Assembly: GCA_963810305.1 (NCBI GenBank)
Contig: CAWEMY010000011.1
Coordinates: 62,001-126,000 of the forward strand
DNA from: JACDCA01 sp963810305
Lineage (GTDB): Bacteria; Acidobacteriota; Vicinamibacteria; Vicinamibacterales; 2-12-FULL-66-21
Length of the DNA: 64,000 nt
Direction of reading: 5' to 3'
The stretch's first letter is position 1. Each line of letters opens with the position of its first letter. The notes below the pieces were generated by a model that saw nothing but the letters and a program-made list of their open reading frames with translations, had not been told where the DNA came from and ran no database searches. The translations under genes were made by a program, and so were the position numbers. Shown here piece by piece: positions 44,037 to 51,763 of the stretch.

Positions 44037-44547
44037 CGAAGAACACCGTCTCGCGTTCACCCTGGAGCCGCAGCTCGAACACCCAGACCCCCGGCCGCGC
44101 GCCATCAGGGTGCGCGAGCAGCGTTTCGCGGCGATGCTGGGGGACGAGCGCGAGCACCGGATCCGCGTCGATCGCCGGATCGCCCGCGAAGTATATGCGC
44201 GTATGCAGGTGCCGCAGCAGGCCGCGGGCAAAGAGGCAGAGAGAAACATGTGCCGCCTGCCTGCTCGCCATATTCGTGGAGGCGTTCGAGGGTCGGACGG
44301 TTTCGAATGTGCACGTTCCGTCCTCGCGGGTCGGCATCCGTCCGAAGACGCCGTCCTGCGTGACTTCCACCGCCGCGTCGCCTACCGGCTCGCCATCGCC
44401 ATCGGTCACGCGAACGACGAGCGTGATCGGATCCCCGTGTGAACGACGCTCGACGATACGGCCGTTCGGCTCGGGCTTGAGTCCCAGGTGAAAAAACGGC
44501 CCGACCGTTTGCGAGGCGGTCGCGATCAGCTCGCCGTTCCCGCTCAC
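44029..44547 (-). CDS. pcaG: Protocatechuate 3,4-dioxygenase alpha subunit
   Basis: 172 residues from GTG 44547, whose GTGA overlaps the pcaH stop; an upstream ATG at 44616 lies inside pcaH. TASQTVGPFFHLGL is at the N-terminus, and the beta-sandwich core runs through VEVTQDGVFGRM and HTRIYFAGDPAIDADPVL. The alpha subunit has the dioxygenase fold but lacks iron ligands, as usual. It pairs with PcaH for intradiol cleavage of protocatechuate. Confidence 0.94.
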   Translation of the reverse strand: MSGNGELIATASQTVGPFFHLGLKPEPNGRIVERRSHGDPITLVVRVTDGDGEPVGDAAVEVTQDGVFGRMPTREDGTCTFETVRPSNASTNMASRQAAHVSLCLFARGLLRHLHTRIYFAGDPAIDADPVLALVPQHRRETLLAHPDGARPGVWVFELRLQGERETVFFDG

Positions 44548-45239
44548 ACGCGCTCCTCGAAAGGCGTGGCATGCTCTCCACGGACGACGATGTCCCAGGC
44601 GAATCCGAGCGCCCACTCCGGTTGCGTCAGCGACAGATCGAATCGCGACACGAGGCGCTGGCGCGCGCGCTCGTCGTGAACCGACTGCAGCATCGGGTCA
44701 TACGGGATCAACGGATCCTCCGGGAAATACATCTGTGTGACCAGGCGCGTGCGAAAGCTGCTGCCGAAGATCGAGAAGTGAATGTGCGCCGGTCGCCAGG
44801 CGTTGTCGTGGTTGCGCCACGGATACGCCCCTGGCTTGATCGTCGTGAACTTGTAGCATCCTTCGGCGTCCGTGATCGTGCGGCCGGCTCCGGTAAAGTT
44901 CGGATCGAGCGGTGCGGGATGTGCGTCTTTGACGTGGTAGTAGCGTCCCGCGGCATTTGCCTGCCAGACCTCGATGAGCGCATCGCGCACGGGCCGTCCG
45001 TCTTCGTCCACCACCCGCCCCGCCACCACAATCCGCTGCCCCTGTGGCTCTTCCCGATGCTGTCGCGTCAGGTCATTGTCGGTTTCGCCGATCGGCCACC
45101 AGCCATATACGGGCGCATTCAGATCGGACAAGGACTCCGGCAGGTGAATGGCGGGCTGCGACGGCGCGCGGCGGACGGTCGACTTGTATGCGGGAAAGAG
45201 CAGCGGAGGCTGCGTGCCCGCCAGCTCTGGTCGGATCAT
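44544..45239 (-). CDS. pcaH: Protocatechuate 3,4-dioxygenase beta subunit
   Basis: 231 residues from ATG 45239, behind GGAG; an in-frame ATG 33 bases upstream would overlap the CoA-transferase stop. NAPVYGWWPIGETDNDLT and AGRYYHVKDAHPAPLDPN precede the Fe(III) site region GAYPWRNHDNAWRPAHIHFS, which carries the Tyr and two His ligands of the family. It cleaves protocatechuate to 3-carboxymuconate. Partner is PcaG. Confidence 0.95.
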   Translation of the reverse strand: MIRPELAGTQPPLLFPAYKSTVRRAPSQPAIHLPESLSDLNAPVYGWWPIGETDNDLTRQHREEPQGQRIVVAGRVVDEDGRPVRDALIEVWQANAAGRYYHVKDAHPAPLDPNFTGAGRTITDAEGCYKFTTIKPGAYPWRNHDNAWRPAHIHFSIFGSSFRTRLVTQMYFPEDPLIPYDPMLQSVHDERARQRLVSRFDLSLTQPEWALGFAWDIVVRGEHATPFEERV

Positions 45240-45249
45240 CGAATCTCCA

Positions 45250-46026
45250 TCAGCCCGCGCTGGCTGTCCCATGGGCGCGCGCCGTGCGGGTCAACAGGTC
45301 GCGCAGCGTCGCCAGCTCGCCGTCGGTCGGCGGCGGTGTTTCGCTGACGGTGCCGCGGAAGCGTACCGGCCAGCCGGTCTTCTCGCGCACCTGCGCCTCC
45401 GTGACGTTCGGGTGTAGCGTGGCCACTTCGAACTCGTTCGTCTCAGGATCCGGACGCATCGTGCAGAGATCGGTCACGATCAGCGTCGGCCCTTCGGTGC
45501 GCAGGCCGAGCGCCTTTCGCTCCCGGCCGGTTGGACCGTGACCGAGCGACGTCTGAAAATCGAGTCGCTCGACGAATGACCGCGCGCCGTGCGGCATGAC
45601 GATGAACACGCGCCCGCAATGCACCGCGATCTCGGTGGCCCCGCCGCTGCCCGGCAACCGGACCGCCGGATGTGTGTAATCGCCTACGACGGTGCTGTTC
45701 AGATTTCCGTACCGGTCCACCTGCGCGCCGCCAAGAAACCCTACGCTGATGCGTCCACCCTGAAGCCAGTACTGGAACATCTCGGGCACGGGCACGGTTG
45801 ACAGCGCTGTCTCCGACAATTCTCCGTCGCCGATCGACAGCGGAAGTACGTGGGGCTTGGTCTCGATGGTCCCCGACTCGTAGACGAGCGTCAATCGCGG
45901 CGCGTGAGTCAGGCGAGCGAGGTTACACGCTGCAGATGGGAGCCCGATACCAACAAAACAAATGTCTTCGTTCCGCAATGCCCGCGCGGCCTCGACCGTC
46001 ATCATTTCGGTGGCGGTGTAGCTCAC
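45250..46026 (-). CDS. 3-oxoadipate CoA-transferase subunit B (CatJ/PcaJ-like)
   Basis: 258 residues from GTG 46026; its GTGA overlaps the stop of subunit A. Motifs are DICFVGIGLPSAACNLARL, LTLVYESGTIE, VGFLGGAQVDRYGNLNST and LPGSGGATEIAVHCG (family I CoA-transferase, glutaconate-CoA-transferase-like CatJ type). It transfers CoA to 3-oxoadipate. It is followed 10 bp later by pcaH. Confidence 0.9.
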   Translation of the reverse strand: MSYTATEMMTVEAARALRNEDICFVGIGLPSAACNLARLTHAPRLTLVYESGTIETKPHVLPLSIGDGELSETALSTVPVPEMFQYWLQGGRISVGFLGGAQVDRYGNLNSTVVGDYTHPAVRLPGSGGATEIAVHCGRVFIVMPHGARSFVERLDFQTSLGHGPTGRERKALGLRTEGPTLIVTDLCTMRPDPETNEFEVATLHPNVTEAQVREKTGWPVRFRGTVSETPPPTDGELATLRDLLTRTARAHGTASAG

Positions 46027-46859
46027 GAAGCGATTTCTCCTGCCGACGCACCGACTCGCCGCACGTTGTGGTCGATCCACTGCCGGAACGACTCCCGATC
46101 GCGAGAGATCGCATCCCACCGTGTGTAGAACGTGTTGTCGCGCTGGTAGTAACCATGGGCATACGACGGACGGGCTCCGCCGGGCGCATGGACGATCGCG
46201 TTGATCGTCCACGACGGAAGCACCACGGCGTTGGTGCCCTCGGTCTGGAGGTCATCGACGATTTCCTCCACGGTTACGATGGCCGATCCGGCCGCGAGAA
46301 CCGCTTCCTTCTGGACGCCGACGATGCCGCTGATGAGAACGTTACCGCGGCGATCCGCCTTTTGCGCGTGGATCACGGTGACATCGGGTTTCAGGGCAGG
46401 CACTGCGGCGAGCCGTTCACCCGTGAAGGGGCAGACGATGAACTGGATCCGTGGATTCGCCTGAACAAGGTCGGAGCCGAGATAGCCGCGGAAAACCGCG
46501 CACGGCATGCCCGAAGCGCCAGCCGCGTAGGCCAGGGCCATGGCGGCGTGACTGTGCTCCTCGATCTCCAGAGCGTTGGGCCAGCCATGCTCGACGGCAT
46601 CGCGGAAACGATGCAAGGAGCCAACTCCGGGATTGCCACCCCACGAGAAGACCAGTTTTCGCGCGCAGCCGCAGCCAATCATCTGATCGTAGACAAGATC
46701 CGGCGTCATCCGGATCAGCGTCAGGCCGGTAAGCTCCTGGCGGATGATTTCATGCCCGGCGGCAAACGGAATGAGGTGGGTGAAGCCCTCCAGCGCGACC
46801 GACGCACCAGGCACGACATACCGGGAGATGGCTGTCTGGAGACTGAGGAATTCAGCCAC
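46023..46859 (-). CDS. 3-oxoadipate CoA-transferase subunit A (CatI/PcaI-like)
   Basis: 278 residues. Motifs VALEGFTHLIPFAAGHEIIR, LVFSWGGNPGVGSLHRF, HSHAAMALAYAAGASGMPC and VTVIHAQKADRRGNVLISG match subunit A of the CatI/glutaconate CoA-transferase family. It forms the heteromeric enzyme with the next gene. It is the first enzyme gene after the gntR regulator, 18 bp downstream of that stop. Confidence 0.9.
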   Translation of the reverse strand: MAEFLSLQTAISRYVVPGASVALEGFTHLIPFAAGHEIIRQELTGLTLIRMTPDLVYDQMIGCGCARKLVFSWGGNPGVGSLHRFRDAVEHGWPNALEIEEHSHAAMALAYAAGASGMPCAVFRGYLGSDLVQANPRIQFIVCPFTGERLAAVPALKPDVTVIHAQKADRRGNVLISGIVGVQKEAVLAAGSAIVTVEEIVDDLQTEGTNAVVLPSWTINAIVHAPGGARPSYAHGYYQRDNTFYTRWDAISRDRESFRQWIDHNVRRVGASAGEIAS

Positions 46860-46877
46860 GGACCCTGACGGCGGCGC

Positions 46878-47672
46878 TTAGAGGCAGGCGCTTGCCGGCA
46901 CGCGCCGTCGGCTCACGGCAGGCTTGCGAGAGCGCATGTCGCCGTCTCCGTCGTCGCCGCTCTGCATCTGCTGAGCGAGGGTTTCGCCGATGCCGGTCTG
47001 GACCTTGCCAATATGTTCCAGCATGAGCTGCTGCGCCGCGACCTCGTCATGACGTTCGATCGCTTCAAAAATCGCGCGATGGAATCGGCAGATGCCCTCC
47101 TTGACAGGTCGAGGGGTGTCGATCGCTGTGACGATCTCGAGGATCAGATCCGAGAGCGAATTCATCAGCGTTTGCAGCGGCAGGTTGCCCGCGCATTCGG
47201 CGACAGCGCGGTGGAACAGCAGGCTGTGCGGTCGGAAATGCCCGTTCCGTGCAAGCGCGGCTTCTTGACGTTCGAGCACCAGCCTCAGCTTGGTGATGTC
47301 TTCAGCCGTTGCCCGGCGTGCGGCGAGACGCGCGATCGGAGGCTCGATCAGGAGCCGTGCCTCCGTCAGTTCCTCGTGCGAGGTCCGGCCAAGCTTGAGG
47401 ACGAGCGAGAGGGAACGCTGTACGGCGTCGTGCCCCATTTCGTTGATGAACGCCCCGCCGTCAGCGCCGCGGCGGATGGCCAGGAGTCCGAGTTCTTCGA
47501 GCGATCGGTAGGCTTCGCGGACAGAGACCCGGCTCGTCTTGTATCGACGCGCCATCTCCCGCTCAGCCGGCAGCTTTTCGCCGGCGTTGAGCTTACCGCT
47601 TGAAATCTGGCGCTTGATCCGGTCGGCCAGGTTGTCGGAAACGCGAGCAGTGCGCGGTGGTCGCTGCGGCAT
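46878..47672 (-). CDS. GntR/FadR-family transcriptional regulator at the head of the pca operon
   Basis: 264 residues. The N-terminal winged HTH (GEKLPAEREMARRYKTSRVS, then VREAYRSLEELGLL) and the C-terminal FCD ligand domain (EARLLIEPPIARLAARRA, FHRAVAECAGN, FHRAIFEAIERHD) are both clear. It is the first gene of a run that continues with the CoA-transferase, pcaHG, pcaB and pcaL, so it probably senses a pathway intermediate and controls its own operon. The C-terminal tail (residues 235-264) is extended and basic. Confidence 0.9.
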   Translation of the reverse strand: MPQRPPRTARVSDNLADRIKRQISSGKLNAGEKLPAEREMARRYKTSRVSVREAYRSLEELGLLAIRRGADGGAFINEMGHDAVQRSLSLVLKLGRTSHEELTEARLLIEPPIARLAARRATAEDITKLRLVLERQEAALARNGHFRPHSLLFHRAVAECAGNLPLQTLMNSLSDLILEIVTAIDTPRPVKEGICRFHRAIFEAIERHDEVAAQQLMLEHIGKVQTGIGETLAQQMQSGDDGDGDMRSRKPAVSRRRVPASACL

Positions 47673-47680
47673 CAGGCGCC

Positions 47681-47709
47681 ATTGTGTAGAAGCAGCGCCC
47701 TGACGTCAA
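47681..47709 (-). promoter_or_regulatory. Possible promoter of the gntR-pca operon
   Basis: On the minus strand, TTGACG (47709-47704), a 17-bp spacer and CACAAT (47686-47681, 4/6 match) lie just before ATG 47672. If this is correct, the transcript would start at or next to the ATG and be almost leaderless. A second TTGAC just upstream could be part of an operator. Weak evidence. Confidence 0.3.
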
Positions 47710-47760
47710 CCGTCAACAGCGGCATAGACCGTTACCGCCAACCCCAGCCGATAGAGCCGC

Positions 47761-48663
47761 TTAGCGCGACCCTGACGACAGGGTTGCCCACGCGTCCTTA
47801 AATAACTGCGGCAGGTGATACGCGAAATAACCGCTGCTGCCGCCGTCAATTGCGTAGATCACGCCGCGTTTCGGGTCGAGCGCGATGCCGCCGGGCGAGA
47901 TCAAACGGCTCGCGGGCCCCTGAATCAGTGCGCGGGGCGCGATGTCACCGTTGTCATTGATATCCCAGACGCCGACGAAGCCCGGGCCAACCCGGCCGCT
48001 CGACGACTCCTGTGCCTTGGTGAACTCTTCTTCCGGCCGCGGCTTATCGGCACGGTACGGCTCGAGCTGCTTCTCCTGCATGCTCTGCTGGGCCAGGAAG
48101 ATCCTGCCGCTTTCGGGATCCACTGCCACCTGCCGGAAGTGGGCCAGCCCGGTGTTTCGGCCGGAGATGATCGTCCGCGGAACGGCATTTCCGTTGTCGG
48201 TTCTATTGAACGTGATGATGCCGGTGGTCGAGGACGACCGGCTCGCCGCGATGATCACGTTGCGGACCGGGTCCACCGCGACGCCGACCACGTCGAGCAG
48301 CTTCGTGTTGTCGCCGTAGAGGACACGCTTCGGTGCGACGTCCCCTTGAGCCTTGCGGTCGAAGATGAGAATGGCGCGCGCCGTCGTGTCGCCGACCATG
48401 ATCTCGTCGTGGATCGGATCGACAGCGATCGTCTGCGGTCGGATCAGCCGGGTCTTCGAGCCCTGGATGACGCGCAGCGGCGCTTCCGAGCCGTTCGCGC
48501 CGCCGCGGAACACCAGGATCGCGCCGCCGAGCGCGACCGGCATCGACATCTCATCGTTCACTTCGTCGTAGGCGACGCCGTGTATCGTGCGGCTCAGCGA
48601 TGTGCGCTGTCCTTCAATGACCCGTTGCGGTGCGACCAATCCGTTTGCCAACCTGGCAAACAC
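47761..48663 (-). CDS. Beta-propeller protein, part after the in-frame TGA (locus 2)
   Basis: 300 residues continuing the frame of 48685-50013 seven codons after the TGA (VSVPRVS, then VFARLANG). It is the counterpart of 15596-16399 and has the same repeat units (DEIMVGDTTARAILIFDRKA, APKRVLYGDN, NVIIAASRSSSTTGIITFNR). No Cys and no signal peptide. A GAGAG near 48670 is a weak candidate ribosome site before the GTG, so separate translation cannot be excluded, but it would start within a blade. Confidence 0.75.
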   Translation of the reverse strand: MFARLANGLVAPQRVIEGQRTSLSRTIHGVAYDEVNDEMSMPVALGGAILVFRGGANGSEAPLRVIQGSKTRLIRPQTIAVDPIHDEIMVGDTTARAILIFDRKAQGDVAPKRVLYGDNTKLLDVVGVAVDPVRNVIIAASRSSSTTGIITFNRTDNGNAVPRTIISGRNTGLAHFRQVAVDPESGRIFLAQQSMQEKQLEPYRADKPRPEEEFTKAQESSSGRVGPGFVGVWDINDNGDIAPRALIQGPASRLISPGGIALDPKRGVIYAIDGGSSGYFAYHLPQLFKDAWATLSSGSR

Positions 48664-48687
48664 CGAGACTCTCGGTACGCTGACTCA
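48642..48687 (-). promoter_or_regulatory. In-frame UGA with two tandem hairpins: candidate recoding (SECIS-like) element, locus 2
   Basis: On the minus strand, TGA (48687-48685) is again in AAT-TGA-GTC. Hairpin I (48675-48663, stem CCGAG/CTCGG, loop AGT, extendable by one A-U pair) and hairpin II (48661-48643, stem GTTTGCCA/TGGCAAAC, loop GGT, plus a U-G pair) occupy exactly the same distances as in locus 1. The apex of hairpin II is CAGGUUG, close to the CAGGUCUG of the fdhF SECIS as I recall it. The spacing of 31 nt from UGA to the loop falls in the range described for bacterial SECIS elements. Confidence 0.55.
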
Positions 48688-50013
48688 ATTGGGGACGATC
48701 AGCGCGTCGCGCTTGGTGTCGTACGCCGCCGCGGCGGCGTTGGTGAAGGTCAGTGCGGGCGTGCCGGGCGGCGCGTTCCGGACGATGCGTTTCGGGCCTG
48801 CGTTGCCGCTGGCGTCACGATCGAAAATCAGCGCGGTGTGATCCGAGTAATTGGCCACCCAGATCTCGTTGCGCGTGGCGTCTACCTTGACGTCCACCGG
48901 ACCGACGATTCCGGTCCGGTCACCTCGAAGAACGCGCTTCGGCGCGACATCGCCTTCCGCCGTGCGTTGGAAGATGTGGATTGAGTTGTCGCCGTAGTTG
49001 GCGACCAGGATCTCGTCGCGCTGCGCATCGACGTCGAGGCCCATCGGCCAGTTCAGACCTGTGCGGCTGCCGCTGATCGAGCGGACGGGTTTCGTGTTGC
49101 CTTCGGCCGACGCCGCGAAGATGCGGATAGACGGAGGCTCGAAGCGGCCCGGCTCATACACCTGTGGCGTCTTCGACAGAGGGTCGTAGGGGCTGTACGG
49201 ACGAAGCTCGGTCCAGTTGCCATGGTTGGCGACGACCAGCTCTTTCCGGTTGTCGTCGTATGCAATGCCGTGCGGATCCGCCAGACCGGTGTCGTAACCG
49301 CGGAGCGACCGAACCGGCGGGTCCATGTTCTGCGCGCCACGGCGGTAGAAGACTATGCCGCTCAACTGCTGAACCGAGACCGCGATCTCGTCGCGCGCCA
49401 TACTGAGCGCAATGCCCCACGACTGGTGCGGGGTCTCGAGGCCTCGTACTGGACGCACGGCGCCGGTCTGGTCGTAGCCAAAGATGACCACGCCGCCGCC
49501 ATCGTTGTTGGCGGTGTAGACTTCCTTCCGTTCCGGATCGACAGCGACGCCTGCGATGAAGCCGATCCCGGCGTCGGGTCCCATGATGTGTGTCTGTGGA
49601 TCGGTGATCGCCGGGGTATTGCCCCCCGCCGTCGTGGAGTACGAGAGCACACCCGACAGGCTCGAGTCGCTGAAGAATGCCCGCCCGGCCGCCGGGTCGA
49701 TCGCCAGGCCGCCAAACGTGGGGTACGGATCGAACACGGTGCGCGCCGGCATGACATCGACGACGGCAGACTCCTCCAGCGGCCATTCGTACTTACTCTT
49801 GCGTACGACCTTGTCCGTGAGCCGCCCGCCGGCGCCGCCACCGCGAGTTTGCCGGAAGGCCGATCCTTCCGGCGGCATCAGACACATCTCGGATTCCGCC
49901 GGCGAGCGCAGCAGCGCCTTCAACGCGTCCGCCTCGACGAGCTGCTGATGGCGTCCGCCAGTCATCACCAGCGTGATGACGGCGCCGGCACAAAATAGAA
50001 GTCGCTTTCGCAT
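48685..50013 (-). CDS. Exported beta-propeller protein, part before the in-frame TGA (locus 2)
   Basis: 442 residues with a signal peptide (LLFCAGAVITLVMTGG), then MCLMPPEGSAF, which contains the only Cys of the mature protein, then propeller blades (VYTANNDGGGVVIF, ELVVANHGNW, EILVANYGDNSIHIF, EIWVANYSDHTALIF). It is a divergent paralog of 14231-15574 (about 40 percent identity by eye in the best stretches). It stops at TGA after LIVPN, the same point in the same blade. The full frame 50013-47761 has 751 codons. It neighbours a binding-protein-like gene (50155) and the pca regulator. Confidence 0.85.
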   Translation of the reverse strand: MRKRLLFCAGAVITLVMTGGRHQQLVEADALKALLRSPAESEMCLMPPEGSAFRQTRGGGAGGRLTDKVVRKSKYEWPLEESAVVDVMPARTVFDPYPTFGGLAIDPAAGRAFFSDSSLSGVLSYSTTAGGNTPAITDPQTHIMGPDAGIGFIAGVAVDPERKEVYTANNDGGGVVIFGYDQTGAVRPVRGLETPHQSWGIALSMARDEIAVSVQQLSGIVFYRRGAQNMDPPVRSLRGYDTGLADPHGIAYDDNRKELVVANHGNWTELRPYSPYDPLSKTPQVYEPGRFEPPSIRIFAASAEGNTKPVRSISGSRTGLNWPMGLDVDAQRDEILVANYGDNSIHIFQRTAEGDVAPKRVLRGDRTGIVGPVDVKVDATRNEIWVANYSDHTALIFDRDASGNAGPKRIVRNAPPGTPALTFTNAAAAAYDTKRDALIVPN

Positions 50014-50154
50014 AGATCCTCAGCAGGTACCGGGCGCACACGCCCGTGGAAAGGTCATACCTTACTCGTCCAGCGTAACGATAACATGGGGTCCCGCACC
50101 CCGCCAACGGCCGGCAGCGGCGTTGCGCGCTCGCGCGGCATAAGATGAATCGTC

Positions 50155-51099
50155 ATGGCTGATCTGCCTCTCAAGACTGCGCTCGCTACCTACGGACAGA
50201 CCAGGGCGCTCAAAGACCGAACTGTCCGGCCACCATCATTCACCTTCGAGTTCGAGGAGGTGCCGAAGATCATTCAGGCGTTCCGCCGGATGGTGCGCGG
50301 ACTGGAGTTCGATGTCGCCGAGATGGCGATCACCACTTACATCTGCGCGCGAGCGCACGGCAAGGCCTTCACCGCCATCCCCGTGTTCCCGATGCGCGCG
50401 TTCCATCACGGCGCGATCCTCTACAACACGCAATCGGGGATCAAGACCCCCAAGGACCTCGAGGGGAGAAGGGTAGGAGTCAATCGCGGCTACACCGTCA
50501 CGACTGGACTGTGGGCCCGCAGCATCCTCCAGCACGAGTACGGCGTCGACCTGACGAAGGTGACATGGGTGCTTTCCGGCGACGAACACGTCAGCGAGTA
50601 CCGGCCGCCGTCCAACGTAGTGTCCCTCGAAGCCGGGAGCACCCTGGAAGATCAGCTTGCCTCGGGAGGGGTCGTGGCGGCCATCGGTGTGCCCATCGAC
50701 TCGCCTGACGTCAGGCCGCTCATCCCGGACGCGCCGGAAGCGGGCTTCCGCGCCATGCGCGAGCGCGGACTCTATCCGATCAACCATACGGTGGTCATCA
50801 AGAACGCGGTTCTCGACGCCCATCCAGGACTGGCGCGAGAGGTCTTTGCAGCTTTTTCCGAAGCGAAGCGGCTGTATGTGGAACCGCTTCAGGCGGACCG
50901 GATCGAGGCTCCATCCCCGAGCGACAAGGTATTCCGGCGGGTCGCCGCACTGATCGGTGACCCGCTGCCTTACGGTATCGAGCCGAACCGTCGCGTCCTC
51001 GAAGCGATTATTCAGTACAGCGTTGAGCAGAAAATCATCGAGCGGGCCGTGGCAGTCGACGACCTGTTTGCGGCCGGCACCCACGGACTCCTCGGGTGA
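50155..51099 (+). CDS. 4,5-dihydroxyphthalate decarboxylase-like / substrate-binding-fold protein
   Basis: 314 residues, no signal peptide. The periplasmic-binding-protein fold with VPKIIQAFRRMVRG, DVAEMAITTYICARAHGK, FHHGAILYNTQSGIKTPKDL and LEGRRVGVNRGYTVTTGLWA matches the family of Pht5 (4,5-dihydroxyphthalate decarboxylase) and NMT1-like proteins. Pht5 makes protocatechuate, the substrate of the nearby pca operon, so such a role is attractive, but the same fold also includes plain binding proteins. The catalytic residues are not certain from sequence alone. Confidence 0.8.
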   Translation: MADLPLKTALATYGQTRALKDRTVRPPSFTFEFEEVPKIIQAFRRMVRGLEFDVAEMAITTYICARAHGKAFTAIPVFPMRAFHHGAILYNTQSGIKTPKDLEGRRVGVNRGYTVTTGLWARSILQHEYGVDLTKVTWVLSGDEHVSEYRPPSNVVSLEAGSTLEDQLASGGVVAAIGVPIDSPDVRPLIPDAPEAGFRAMRERGLYPINHTVVIKNAVLDAHPGLAREVFAAFSEAKRLYVEPLQADRIEAPSPSDKVFRRVAALIGDPLPYGIEPNRRVLEAIIQYSVEQKIIERAVAVDDLFAAGTHGLLG

Positions 51100-51105
51100 A
51101 CCCCA

Positions 51106-51675
51106 CTAGCGGTTCCCGAAGTTGACCTTCGGCGCCTGCTGCGCGTCCGCCGGAGCGGCGAAGTAGGGATACTCGCCGAACCCGAAGATCTTGGCCGTCA
51201 CGTTCGAGGGGAACCGCCGGCGCGTCGTGTTGTACTCCTGGATTTTTTCGTTGTAGCGGCCGCGTGCGACCGCGATCCGGTTCTCGGTGCCCGACAACTC
51301 GTCCATCAACCGCTGGAAGTTCACGTCGGACTTGAGGTTCGGATAGTTCTCCACAACGACGAGCAGGCGCGCGAGCGCGGAGGACTGTTCATTGGCCGCC
51401 GCGATCGTCTCTTCCGGCGTCTTGGCACCGGCGAGGCGCGCGCGGGAGTCGGCAATCCGCGTGAATATCTCTTTCTCCTGCGCCGCATAACCCTTGACCG
51501 TCTCGACGAGATTCGGGATCAGATCGTTGCGTCGCAGCAGCTGGTTCTGCACCTCCCCCCACGACGCCTTGATCGCCTCTTCCTGCGTGGTGAACTTGTT
51601 GTACGAACAACCCGACAACCCTGTCACCACGAGCGCGGCAACGACGAAATTCAGAATCACTCCTGCACGTTTCAT
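51106..51675 (-). CDS. LemA family lipoprotein
   Basis: 189 residues from ATG 51675 (AAGGAG six bases upstream; an extra ATG at 51678 is possible). The lipoprotein signal is LNFVVAALVVTGLSGCSYNK, and the LemA core follows: WGEVQNQLLRRNDLIPNLVE, VKGYAAQEKEIFTRIADSRA and YPNLKSDVNFQRLMDELSGT. Members are envelope proteins that usually pair with TPM-domain proteins, as here. Function unclear. Confidence 0.92.
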   Translation of the reverse strand: MKRAGVILNFVVAALVVTGLSGCSYNKFTTQEEAIKASWGEVQNQLLRRNDLIPNLVETVKGYAAQEKEIFTRIADSRARLAGAKTPEETIAAANEQSSALARLLVVVENYPNLKSDVNFQRLMDELSGTENRIAVARGRYNEKIQEYNTTRRRFPSNVTAKIFGFGEYPYFAAPADAQQAPKVNFGNR

Positions 51676-51687
51676 CATCGTCTCCTT

Positions 51688-51757
51688 AGCACGTAGCACG
51701 TAGCACGTAGCACGTAGCACGTAGCACGTAGCACGTCGCACGTCGCACGTGGCACGT
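51688..51757 (+). repeat. Minisatellite of ten 7-bp units (AGCACGT)
   Basis: Seven exact AGCACGT copies (51688-51736) are followed by CGCACGT twice and GGCACGT once, between the LemA and TPM genes. The open frame of LemA can be extended through the repeat, but the signal peptide shows that it starts later. A related ACGTGCG array occurs at 54283-54341. Confidence 0.9.
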
Positions 51758-51763
51758 GGTTTG

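Noticed and set aside
51688..51757. CRISPR array
   Set aside because: The 7-bp units have no spacers; this is a simple tandem repeat.
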